This document shows, piece after piece, positions 1-31,000 of a DNA stretch of 64,000 nucleotides. This DNA is from Sanderia malayensis (lineage: Eukaryota; Cnidaria; Scyphozoa; Semaeostomeae; Pelagiidae). The notes beneath the pieces are model-generated. The model had not been told where the DNA came from. It searched no databases and worked only from the letters and a program-made list of their open reading frames with translations. Within the stretch, counting starts at the first letter, position 1. Every line of letters begins with the position of its first letter. The translations under genes and the position numbers were made by a program. The DNA is taken from NCBI GenBank assembly GCA_013076295.1, contig RQOL01000863.1, positions 1,678,180 to 1,742,179 of the forward strand. Direction: 5' to 3'.

Positions 1-3000
1 CCCTTCCCCCTATTATCTTGGGGGTACTTGGAAAGGACCCCAAGAAGAAGACGGTAAGTTGTAGTCCTCAGCTCTTTTGAATGCAACTGGCAATATTTTG
101 TATGCCTATCTTTACTGTGAATGAATTCAGAGGTGTATGGAACTGTTGACAACAGACAATCAATTGCGCATCACAAAGTCTTTCTAGTCTCTGTGCGGAG
201 ATCCAAAGGCAATACATAGCTAGGACACAGGAATGCAGGGAATGTGTAGTGAATGTGTAGTTCAGAATGCATAGATACAGCATAAATAGCTTATTTGTTA
301 ACTTCTTGATACCAGTTTGCATTTTGTTACGTTTTTCTTTATCTTATAGATTTGCATTTATGGTCATTTGGATGTGCAGCCTGCAAAGAAGGTAAGAGAA
401 GTATTGTTAGCCTTATTCTATGCTTATAGTTTTTGTATTATGTAATGATTTGAAGTTTGCTGCGAGTGAAAAACTAAGATGGACAGCTCTAATGTTCATC
501 GTCTCTGTTTAGGATGATGGATGGGACACCGAACCCTTTGTGCTGGAAGAAAAGAATGGAAAGATGTATGGCAGAGGTTCAACTGATGATAAGGTATACA
601 TTCTTATTTATCTATGTTGTTTTGTTGTCATCTTTCGTTTTTTTTGGCTGCTTAAGCTCTGTTTATATCAAGCCAGTACTGATGTCTTCTGCTCTCAGAG
701 ATTGATTATTGTTTTGACTTGGTTCTAGGGACCTGTCTTGGCATGGTTGAATGTAATTGATGCCTACAATAAACTTGGCATGGAATTACCTGTGAACCTC
801 AAGGTTTGCATCCTTCTAGTGTTGATTAACTTAAGCAAAATGCTTCAAAATTATACTTTATATTAACATTAAAGTCAATTCTGTGGTCTAATTCTTTTTA
901 TATGATCATCTTTCTCATATGAATTTAGACTATGTTGATCAGGCCAAGGGGTAATAGCATAACAAACTCAATACTGTGGATCAAAGACCACCCCTCTTAT
1001 TTCTCTTTTGTCTGCTCTAGATCTGTTTTGAAGGAATGGAAGAATGCGGAAGTGAAGGACTAGATGCATTAATCATGTCACAAAAGGACACCTTCTTCAA
1101 GGTAACTCATTGCTGCCTTTATTAGCTTAACTCTCAAGTAGAGAGGGAAAGAAGCAGTAAAAAACAATATTGTAATGAACAATAAAGCTCTTTATGGAAT
1201 CTACTTTTGACCCGAAGAAGCAATGAAGATACTATTTACTTCTTGTCCAAAACACCTCCCTGGATGGTCAAACTAACCCTAAATCTTTTCCTTCTGTTCT
1301 GGCATCATTGAATTTGAAGTTGTTTTATTGATTTCGTTTCCCTCAGGACGTTGACTACACCTGTATTTCTGACAACTACTGGCTTGGTAAAGAGAAGCCT
1401 TGTATCACATACGGGTTACGGTAAGATATTTATGACGTCACACATCTGACGCGCTGTGACGTGAATGCACTGCAAACGACATTGTATCAGGGTGAAGGTA
1501 TTACGTCATCACGTTTGCTTGACGTCTTGTGCAGTGTCTAACGTGAGCCAAATTTGAACCTTTGCATCCATTTTCTTCTCAGAGGCATCTGCTATTTTTT
1601 TGCCGAAATCACATGTGCCGAGAAAGATTTGCATTCCGGCGTTTTTGGAGGATGCGTGTAAGTATGATCCGGTATTGCATGAGTCCTGGTTGTATTGTTG
1701 CTTAGTGTATGGCAGCCCGTTTAAAAGCGAAAGTATGGCAATAGCATCGACTGGATAAGGTGCATGTTATTAATCATAATCACTGGCTTGATTAATACCG
1801 TGCTTTTATTGGTATTTTGTTGCGTTACAGGCACGAAGCAATGGTCGATTTGATGAAGCTGATGTCAAGTCTGGTAGACACGCATGGTAACATTCAAATT
1901 AAAGGTATTCATGATTCGGTAAAGGAGCTAACTGACCAGGAAAAGGCTACCTACAAAGACATCGATTTTGACGTGGTATGTTTTGATAACAAACTCTATG
2001 TATGATAAATGTAGACACATTTAAAACTGTTTATCTATAACAAATCTTCACCTCTCGAAATAGCTGTTTTTCCAATTCGACATTGTTGTACTAGCATAAT
2101 TTTATCTTTCTACAAGAGCCTCAAAATAAGGAGACTTGAGGTTGTTAAGTGCCTATCTCAAAAAACGTTGTTTATACTTTTGGATTTTCATATGTATTTA
2201 TGAAGAATGAGAGAGGTCCGTTTTGAATGTCACGATAGTTCAGGCACTCAGACTTTGACAAAGCAAACAAATTACTCTCGTGTCGTGTCTGTCGTGTCGT
2301 GTGCTATGATTTTTGCGCTACGACGATTGCATTGCGAACTATAAGGTGCTACCACTTTGTTTTCAGGCTGAAAGTCGTGATGACATCGGTGCAGTTAAGT
2401 TGATTCACGAAGATCATGTGGATGCAAAAGCAAAGACCTTGATGAGCCGATGGAGATATCCCTCTCTTTCCATTCACGGTATGTCATGATAACGCGTCAT
2501 TCCTCTTGCATTATCCGTGCTATTTCACAGCTCAGATTGCATTATCCGTGCTATTTCAAAGCTCAGACATGCCTATTTTGATTGCTTTTCTATGAATAGT
2601 TCTTTTATTGATAGCTTTTCTGTTGATAGTTCTTCTATTGGTATATTTTCTATTTATAGCTGTTCTTTTAATAGCTTTTCTGTTAATAGTTTTTCTGTTG
2701 ATAGCTTTTCTTTTGATAGCTTTTCTGTTGATAGCTTTTCTGTTGATAGCTTTTCTGTTGATATGCTCTGAATGTTAATCAAGCTTATCAATGGATCGCT
2801 TTTCTATTTAATTGAAGTTGTTATAATGATATAGCTTGTGTATAAATGATAAACACTAAATTGCTTATTTCATCGTTTTCAGGTGTTGAAGGAGCATTCG
2901 ATGGGGCCGGCAGCAAAACAGTTATCCCCAAAAAGGTAGATATTTTTTGGAAGCTTATTGAATCTTGGATTTTGAAATTTCAGTTACGAGACTTTAGGCA

Positions 3001-6000
3001 CAGGCTGTGGATGTTAAACTTCGAGCCTTGACAACAATGGGATTTGGAGCCATGAGTCCTGAATATCATATCTTGGATTTTGGGCCTAAATTTCCGAGTC
3101 TTGAAACTTGAGTTTTCAGCCATAACAACCGAGGTTCGAGCCATGATGGATGCATTGGCTTTAGGGTTAGGGTTACATCATGCGGAGGAGAAAGGTGGTG
3201 AGAATGCGCAGTAGCATATATATTTAGGAACTGCGCAGGAGCATAAATGACGTGACGCTGGTGGATCCATTGCCCTTAGGGTTAGGGTTAGGGTTAGGGT
3301 TAGGTCATGCGGAGGAGAAAGGTGGTGAGAATGCGCAGTTGCATATATATAGGTACTGCGCAGGAGCATCGGTGACGTGACGCTGGTGGATAAATTGGCC
3401 TTAGGGTTATAGTTATGGTTAGGGCTACATCATGCGGAGGAGAAAGGTGGTGAGAATGCGCAGTTGCATATATATGGGTACTGCGTAGGAGCATTGGTGA
3501 CGTGACGCTGGTTGATACATTGGCCTTAGGGTTATGGTTAGGGTTAGGGTTAGGTCATGCGGAGGAGAAAGGTGGTGAGAATGCGCAGTTGCATATATAT
3601 GGATATTGCGCAGGAGCATAGGTGACGTGACGCTGGTGGATACATTGGCCTTAGGGTTATGGTTAGGGTTAGGGTTAGTTCATGCGGAGGAGAAAGGTGG
3701 TGAGAATGCGCAGTTGCATATATATGGGTACTGCGCAGGAGCATAGGTGACGTGACGCTGGTGGATCCATTGCCCTTAGGGTTAGGGTTACATCATGCGG
3801 AGGAGAAAGGTGGTGAGAATGCGCAGTAGCATATATATTTAGGAACTGCGCAGGAGCATAAGTGACGTGACGCTGGTGGATCCATTGCCCTTAGGGTTAG
3901 GGTTAGGGTTAGGTCATGCGGAGGAGAAAGGTAATGAGAATGCGCAGTTGCATATATATAGGTACTGCGCAGGAGCATCGGTGACGTGACGCTGGTGGAT
4001 AAATTGGCCTTAGGGTTATAGCTATGGTTAGGGCTACATCATGCGGAGGAGAAAGGTGGTGAGAATGCGCAGTTGCATATATATGGATACTGCGCAGGAG
4101 CATAGGTGACGTGACGCTGGTGGATACATTGGCCTTAGGGTTATGGTTAGGGTTAGGGTTAGTTCATGCGGAGGAGAAAGGTGGTGAGAATGCGCAGTTG
4201 CATATATATGGATACTGCGCAGGAGCATCGGTGACGTGACGCTGGTGGATAAATTGGCCTTAGGGTTATAGTTATGGTTAGGGCTACATCATGCGGAGGA
4301 GAAAGGTGGTGAGAATGCGCAGTTGCATATATATGGGTACTGCGTAGGAGCATTGGTGACGTGACGCTGGTTGATACATTGGCCTTAGGGTTATGGTTAG
4401 GGTTAGGGTTAGGTCATGCGGAGGAGAAAGGTGGTGAGAATGCGCAGTTGCATATATATGGATATTGCGCAGGAGCATAGGTGACGTGACGCTGGTGGAT
4501 ACATTGGCCTTAGGGTTATGGTTAGGCTTAGGGTTAGTTCATGCGGAGGAGAAAGGTGGTGAGAATGCGCAGTTGCATATATATGGGTACTGCGCAGGAG
4601 CATAGGTGACGTGACGCTGGTGGATCCATTGCCCTTAGGGTTAGGGTTAGGGTTACATCATGCGGAGGAGAAAGGTGGTGAGAATGCGCAGTAGCATATA
4701 TATTTAGGAACTGCGCAGGAGCATAAGTGACGTGACGCTGGTGGATCCATTGCCCTTAGGGTTAGGGTTAGGGTTAGGTCATGCGGAGGAGAAAGGTAAT
4801 GAGAATGCGCAGTTGCATATATATAGGTACTGCGCAGGAGCATCGGTGACGTGACGCTGGTGGATAAATTGGCCTTAGGGTTATAGCTATGGTTAGGGCT
4901 ACATCATGCGGAGGAGAAAGGTGGTGAGAATGCGCAGTTGCATATATATGGATACTGCGCAGGAGCATAGGTGACGTGACGCTGGTGGATACATTGGCCT
5001 TAGGGTTATAGCTATGGTTAGGGCTACATCATGCGGAGGAGAAAGGTGGTGAGAATGCGCAGTTGCATATATATGGATACTGCGCAGGAGCATAGGTGAC
5101 GTGACGCTGGTGGATACATTGGCCTTAGGGTTATGGTTAGGGTTAGGGCTACGTCATGCGGAGGAGAAAGGTGGTCAGCATGCGCAGTAGCATATTTACA
5201 GGTATTGCGCAGGAGCATTGGTGACGTGATGCTTGTTGATTATTTATTGCGGTACGATGCACCTGGCCTAAATTTATTGAATTACAAAAAACGTTGTAAA
5301 AATTAATACTTTTGGATGTACTGGATAATATGTATGTACAAATTAAAGGTAAGTGACATGGTTTTGACATCCCACAAGCTTACTGAAATATTAGCTGATG
5401 CGACACGGGATTTTATTGAAGTATTCCAGAACTTTACCAAAATCTGAAATTTCAACTTATGTAACACCACACGGTTTTGCTTGCTAAAGGTGCCCAACGA
5501 AGAAAATCAATTATTTTCAGCCTAAGTGACTTTAAATATGTAACGGAATATCAGATCACAACAATTTTTTTAATTGATTCACTTGTATAAGGGATAGGTA
5601 TAGGTATAATAATAGTGATCTGCCAACACTGCGTTTCCTTGCGAATTGGAGAAGTGTTGCATGAGCTGGGATATCAAAACCCTGTCACTTACCTTTAATT
5701 AGAGCTCACATATTATATCTAGTACATCGAAGATTTTCAATTCAACAAATGTTTTGTTCATTCGATTAATTTAGGCCTGTTGCATCGTTCCGTAAAAAAT
5801 AAAGAAAATATGGACATTTGAAACGTTTTTGTGATTCGAAATTTACTATTACCCTCATCATATATGCTCTGCAACAGTATGCATATGTCAAGCTTGTTTA
5901 CCATTATTTTCCTCCAAAGCGAGTATTTAACTTTGGACTAATTGATATTACAAACGCTATTTGCCCCTTCTTAAAATGGCCTCCAATCCAAATGGCATCG

Positions 6001-7124
6001 CTGTTGTCTGCTCTGCACGAATCGTGCGGAGTCAGGTATCTAGCGCCTTCGGCGCTTTATACCATTGCGTGACGCTGATTGATTCATTGGCCGTTGAAAT
6101 ATCAACTCTTTTCATTTGTTTTATCCCGGTAGGTTATTGGTAAATTCTCAATGAGACTTGTGCCTGATCAGAAACCCGAGGAGATTGAGAAATTGGTTAT
6201 TGCTCACTGCGAAGAGGTACACAAGAAAAGTGGCAGTCCAAATGTCCTGAAAATGTCCATGGGACACGGTGGCAAGCCTTGGATGTCCAATCCTGACCAC
6301 CCTCACTTTGTTGCTGGAAGGAAAGCCACTAAGCTTGGTGAGTCTCTCCACTTGTCCTATGATCTAGTGCATCTTTATGCTATGGTGCAGGTTCACTGAA
6401 CGCCGTTAAAATGATAAACGCCAAGTCCTCTCTAGATCATGTCGTAATTATGGTGATGTTTCTTTTTTGCAGTTCATAACGTGGAGCCAGACATGACACG
6501 TGAAGGTGGTAGTATCCCGGTCACGCTGACATTTCAAGAAGCAACTGGGAAGAGTGTGATGCTATTACCAATGGGCTGCGCAGATGATGGTGCGCACTCT
6601 CAGAATGAGAAGCTCAACAGATCCAATTTTCTTCTTGGGGTACACTATTTCATTATTTCTATTAACTACTATCTCTATTGCTACTACTGTACTACCCTGA
6701 GATGTTGCAACTTGTTACGTTAAGAGAACAGTATTTACAATAGTTTATAGTTGATGTAATAAGTAGGCTGCGCAAATTGGAACGGGCTCTCACTGTTTGC
6801 ACCCAGCATTCGACCACCATATTGTCTCCAGTAAAGACCCGCATATAAGAATGTAAATTTTCCATCCAGCCTATTATTCCAAGACAATAGGCTATTGTTT
6901 CGTCTATTGTTTTGAGCAGCAAAATCACCCTAAAGGTTCTTAATCCATCGGTTCTTATAAGCAGGTTTTTACTGTACTGCCCCTCACACATACATCTCAA
7001 GACCTTCTCATTAGAGTGGAGACAGTAGCTGTTAGATGCTTTTGTTATGGCTTGCCTTTTATTTTATTTTCAGACCAAACTTTTGGCAGCTTACCTTGAG
7101 GAAGTTGGTAAAATCAAGGAATAG
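1..7124 (+). CDS. CNDP2: Cytosolic non-specific dipeptidase (CNDP2-like, M20 family), 5' end outside window
   Basis: Encodes a two-metal cytosolic peptidase that hydrolyses dipeptides such as Cys-Gly. The window holds the last 403 residues; about 70 N-terminal residues expected from the human protein lie upstream. Exons: 1-53 (frame from base 3), 350-391, 513-593, 729-803, 1021-1101, 1347-1420, 1583-1657, 1831-1975, 2367-2478, 2883-2935, 6133-6337, 6473-6639, 7074-7124, all with GT-AG borders and matching phases. Seen in the translation: GHLDV (metal His plus catalytic Asp, exon 2), GRGSTDDK (metal Asp, exon 3), MEECGSEG (catalytic and metal Glu, exon 5), CISDNYW (metal Asp, exon 6), DLHSG (exon 7) and [12 protein letters not shown] (metal His, exon 12). 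No catalytic residue is missing. The 3.2-kb intron 2936-6132 carries the satellite array. Assignment to the CNDP2/CNDP1 group is by recalled family similarity; the cytosolic form is inferred because the N terminus cannot be seen. Confidence 0.95.
1433..1527. promoter_or_regulatory. Cluster of TGACG/CRE-like motifs in a CNDP2 intron
   Basis: Intron 1421-1582 contains a full palindromic TGACGTCA at 1433-1440 and further ACGTCA/GACGT motifs near 1456, 1501-1508 and 1520-1526. This is a dense set of CREB/ATF-type half sites in under 100 bases. Any regulatory role is inference. Confidence 0.3.
2575..2765. repeat. 15-bp minisatellite in a CNDP2 intron
   Basis: Tandem copies of a roughly 15-base unit (AGCTTTTCTGTTGAT and variants). 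Copies are diverged on the left and nearly identical on the right end (2695-2765). The unit is a multiple of three and so makes a spurious Ser/Phe-rich reading frame. Confidence 0.85.
3153..5246. repeat. 125-bp satellite array with telomere-like TTAGGG tracts
   Basis: About 17 tandem units of about 125 bp (some 116-122 bp) lie inside the CNDP2 intron 2936-6132. Each unit has 2-4 TTAGGG/TTATGG repeats, a CATGCGGAGGAGAAAGG block, an inverted TGCGCAGT...ACTGCGCA pair around a TATATAT core, and GTGACGTGACGCTGG. Units recur in the same order about 860-865 bp apart (for example units near 3425 and 4284, 3793 and 4658, 3909 and 4774), which is a higher-order repeat of seven units. Short pieces of the unit occur elsewhere (6062-6090, 24697-24716, 27600-27620), so it probably derives from a dispersed element. 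Confidence 0.95.
6829..6974. mobile_element. Short TIR element, family A (CAGTAAA..ACCCGCATATAAGAA), copy 1
   Basis: A roughly 146-bp element with imperfect terminal inverted repeats; TA follows the right end. The interior contains AATAGGCTATTG palindromes. It shares termini and interior with the copies at 15502-15653 and 21846-21998. There is no coding capacity, which fits a MITE moved by a Tc1/mariner/pogo-type transposase (inferred from the TA flank). It lies in a CNDP2 intron. Confidence 0.7.
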
Positions 7125-7709
7125 ATCCACGCAAAGCACAGCCAGAAATAAACAGACTGTAATGAATAACTTCACTTATTTTTTTTGGTATTGATTTAAA
7201 TTTTAATTACAGCAATAATGGGTGTTTACGATTAAATCGAGGAATAATATAATGTGAAAGAATATATTGTCTTTTTTATTGCTGGTAACCGTCGTTGAAT
7301 GAGGTCATTTCTTAATTACCTGACGCTAAATTTATGCCACATCTTTCAAGCATTTTTAAACCGTTTCAACACAGGCATTTTTTGTGTATAAATTTTGGTT
7401 TGTCCAAATGATTGATTGGCTTGTGTTGTCAAGAATTACCTGCTGTGCCAGGCACGCATTTTTTAAGATCGGGCACTTTTGAAGTGTGGCATCAAATGCC
7501 GTGACGAAACTGCCCTCTTCTGACTTATTACGTAATGTTCGTTGCGTCATACATAGAGTATCTAATTTTGAATGCGGCGGGCCTATGGTTGGTGGCTGTT
7601 ATATATCGCTTTATTCCCGCCTGTATATTATTGTCACAGGACAATTTTCAGTGGAAAATTGTTTATAAATAAAGAAATTATTGCTGTTAGTTAGTTTTTT
7701 GGATTCATA
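7125..7709. other. CNDP2-CKAP5 intergenic region with AATAAA at 7147-7152
   Basis: An AATAAA polyadenylation signal sits 23 bases after the CNDP2 stop codon. The rest must hold the CKAP5 promoter and 5' UTR. I see no clear TATA box close to the ATG and no other gene. Confidence 0.6.
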
Positions 7710-27296
<19,587 letters not shown>

Positions 27297-28080
27297 GCTG
27301 CTTTATACCAATCAAAAATATTCAACAACTGCTGAAATCAAATTGCATGACGTGATGAACATGTATATATTTTTAGATTATTCGTTAATTTTGTTGTTGA
27401 TGTTAATGTCGTCTGTATTACCAAAGCATTCAAAGTATAATTGAATCATGTTTTGTTGCTCATGTAAAAACGAAGAAAAATAGCTATAATTTCGTAATGT
27501 ATATTTTAATAGAGTTTTTTTAAATTCTGTTGGAGAATGAAAGAAGCAAGTGACTGTTTTCTCTGCCTTGTCTGCCTGGTTGCACTTACCTGAGCACGTG
27601 CTCGGTAACTGCGCAGGAGCTTCGAAGCTTTGTGATAAAGGTGGGAGAGGGAAGTAGTGAAATGCTACGTATGGAGTAACCTTTGGTTGTTTTTGGCCTT
27701 AATTGATGAAGCCAATGTTTTTCGTTTGTGACTTAAAATAGACCAAAATCTATAGTGTGCCTGAATGTAAGTATTAGTTTTTTCATATTGTTTTGATGTT
27801 TTCTCGAAATTTACGGCACAACATAGTGTATAGGATACCTGGACTTAGGATTTAGACCCCAGTCATTCATAATTTTTTAAGGCTGATCCCTGCTCCTCTG
27901 GGTGACGTAATTGTTATCTTTTGTTTCATCATTAATGATAAATTTCAATGAATTGTTTCATCAGTAACTAAAATTCAATATTCTCCTTCCATCGCTATTG
28001 GCAGTTCTATATTACTTTATCTGTTGTAATAAGTTGTGTGGCTTGGCTTGAACGTTATACCATATGTTTATCTGTAAGCA
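27297..28080. other. CKAP5-CARS1 intergenic region
   Basis: Holds the CKAP5 3' UTR and the promoter/5' UTR of the synthetase. I found no canonical AATAAA near the CKAP5 stop. Bases around 27600-27620 contain CTGCGCAGGAGC, a fragment of the 125-bp satellite unit. No other gene is recognisable. Confidence 0.5.
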
Positions 28081-28084
28081 ATGA
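28064..28084 (+). other. Possible six-codon uORF overlapping the first CARS1 ATG
   Basis: ATG at 28064 reads six codons and stops with TGA at 28082-28084, which overlaps the upstream CARS1 ATG (28081-28083) by two bases. If transcription starts upstream of 28064, this would affect which CARS1 start is used. The transcription start is unknown. Confidence 0.4.
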
Positions 28085-31000
28085 TATCATATCGAAATTG
28101 TTTCAGGTTTTGTTTCTCTGTGAGACTCTTCGGAAGCGTGTTTAAACATAATTTACAAGTACAGTCCGTGTCACATTTATCTGTCTCATATCAACTTACA
28201 AGTGCCAGGAATACAATCAGATTATTGTCCATCACGGCAAGGAGCGACATTGACATATCATCCAAGGAAAAAATAATGAGAAAGTGGAGTCAGCCCCCGG
28301 GAACCAAGGGGGATCTCCAGCTATACAACAGCCTCACCCGAGAAAAGGTAGGTCAGTACTCCTCGATTCTACAAGATGCTACAGGCTCTAGAGGGTATGG
28401 GGGCCAGCAGTCAGCTTTTGAACTGCTTCAATAGAACTGAGCTTCATTTATGTTTTCCAATCGCAGAACACCTTTGTTCCAAAAGAGAAGAACAGGGTGA
28501 CATGGTACAGTTGTGGACCGACAGTCTATGATGCATCTCACATGGGACATGCAAGGTACAATGTGACATCGTCCAGCATCATTCTATGTTCTGTGACACT
28601 GGCATTGCTTAGGACATTTTCAAACAATTCATCCTTTCTTCTTTAAGGTCATACATCACTTTTGACATATTGCGAAGGGTCATGATGGATTATTTCAACT
28701 ATGATGTGTTCTACATCATGAATATAACTGACGTCGATGACAAGGTATATTTTCCTTCTCTCTATTTGATTGCAATTTATATTATTTTATGTTTTATATT
28801 ATATTATACCGTAAATCTTCGAATGAGCCCACCCCTCAAATAAGCCCCCATCCTGATGATCATTTGCAAGGATATTGAGCCCAAGGATTTACGGTATCAT
28901 ATATATTATATATTATATTATGTTATTTCGTATTATATTTAATAATGAATAAGATAACCAGAAGCTTCATATTAGGAAAACGATGTTAATAGTTTCCTAT
29001 AAACGACTATATATTCGGTCGCACAAACAAGCGACCATCTTCAGAGTCAATTTAAATCCAAAAAAAAAAATGATTTAATTTATTTGGATTTAAATTGACT
29101 CTGAAGATGGTCGCTTGTTTGTGCGACCGAATATATAGTCGTTTATAGGAAACTATTAACATCGTTTTCCTAATATGAAGCTTCTGGTTATCTTATTCAT
29201 TATTAAATTGGTTGCCCGAATCAGTATTATATTTAGCTTTTGCTAATATCAGTAATATTAGATGACGATATAGACTAGTGGTTATGGTGCTGGGTTTCAT
29301 ATCCCTGAAGACCAGCTTCGATGAGTTTGAATTCACAATTGGTTGACTGAATAAACTGTCATGCCCAGCCTGTGTTGTCAAAGATCAATGCTTCATTGCT
29401 TGGCATGCATGGTGACTCAATTTCATTGCCGTTATTTACCTTTCATTGCAGATTATCAACCGCGCACGAAGGAACCATGTTTACAGGAAATACACAGAGG
29501 CAGCACAGTCCGTAGAATCAATACTACAAGACGTTCAAAAAGCTTTGCAGGTTACAAATATTCATTATTATTTATAACAATATTTTAGGTCTATCCTACT
29601 TGTATATTTAATACCATCAGTGCTGCATTGATTTGTTAGCTGTTTGCAGGCTTACAGGTATAAGGTGTGCCAGCTATGAAAATTGTATAGGTATTAAAAA
29701 TTGCTTTTTTTAGGATTATGAAGTGAAACTAGAAAAGACGAAAGATGAAGATAAACGTAACATGCTATCTAAGATTATTGTGAGTCAACTTATTGGATTT
29801 CCTTGATTAAACGCCTGGGGCATTTAATAATTCCTGCGCTTTTGGGGCCTGTTTATCCGAGAGGGATTTCCACTTGTGGGCAGCGTCTATTCGAGGGGCG
29901 TTTATTCGAGGGGGCGTTTAAATAAGGAAAGACGTGTTTATTCGAGAGGGATTTCCACTTGTGGGCAGCGCCTATTTGAGGGGCGTTTATTTGAGGGGGC
30001 ACTTAAATAAAGAAGCACAGTGGTTCAACATTGCTATAGTTGCCATTAGTTGTGTAGAGACATCCTCTACACATGTATGATATCGCAGAGTGGTGTATGT
30101 TGTTGTTTTTCGTTTTTGCAGGGTAAAGTGAAATGCAAGGAGAATGAACTTCTGCAAGCTCTCAACAATTCTGCGGAATCTACTGCTGCCTTGAGACAGG
30201 TGTTTTTCAATTACCAAATGATTCATCTAAGGTCTAACATTTGATAATTTGTAGCAACGTAATTTACGAGTAGTCCCAAGAACTGTGTCCAGTATTGTAA
30301 ACTCTGTAGAGCTTAAGCTACAGTGTTAGTATTATAAGTTCTTTAGTCATCGGTTTTCTGGACAATTCCAGCTTTCTTATGTTACCCTAGTTATTTAGTC
30401 CAGGTTTTCGACAAAACTCTAGTCCAGGCTTTCGACTACACGAAATTCTAAGGAATTTCGAGATGATTATAGATTTTTTAATATTGATCTTTGCTGTTAT
30501 TGCGTTAGAGTCTGCTTGAAGAAGCTAAAGACCCTATATCAGAATGGCTCGACAAATCGGTAAGCTATGTACACTGTCATTGTGATGATTAACTTCAGTT
30601 TTGCATTCTTCATTTTGAAAGAGAAATCATTTTATTGCACAGCACGGTGCAGAGATAACAGACCATGAGATTTTCTCCGAATTGACCAAACACTGGGAGA
30701 ATGAGTATCATGAGGACATGAAGGCGTTGAATGTAAGCAGTTTCGGTTTAAGACTCCCTTACTGTCCCCTTCAACCCTAGACTCTCTGCAGTATTCTGAG
30801 CAATGCCTTACTTTAATCGTTCTCATGTTGAATAGAAGCCCGCAGATAAGGACGATTCGCATAGCTTATTGTCCAAACACAATATGCTATTGTTTTTTCT
30901 ATTGTTTACACACAATAGGCTATTGTTTCTCGACAAATAAATGCATTTTTCAGGTTTTACCTGCCGATGTATTAACACGTGTGAGTCAATATGTACCAGA

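Noticed and set aside
3178..5218. Series of 61-64-codon minus-strand reading frames starting MLLRS
   Set aside because: They are the 125-bp satellite units read repeatedly; no splice or start context beyond the repeat.
3153..5246. CRISPR-like array
   Set aside because: Units are contiguous tandem repeats without unique spacers, in an animal intron.
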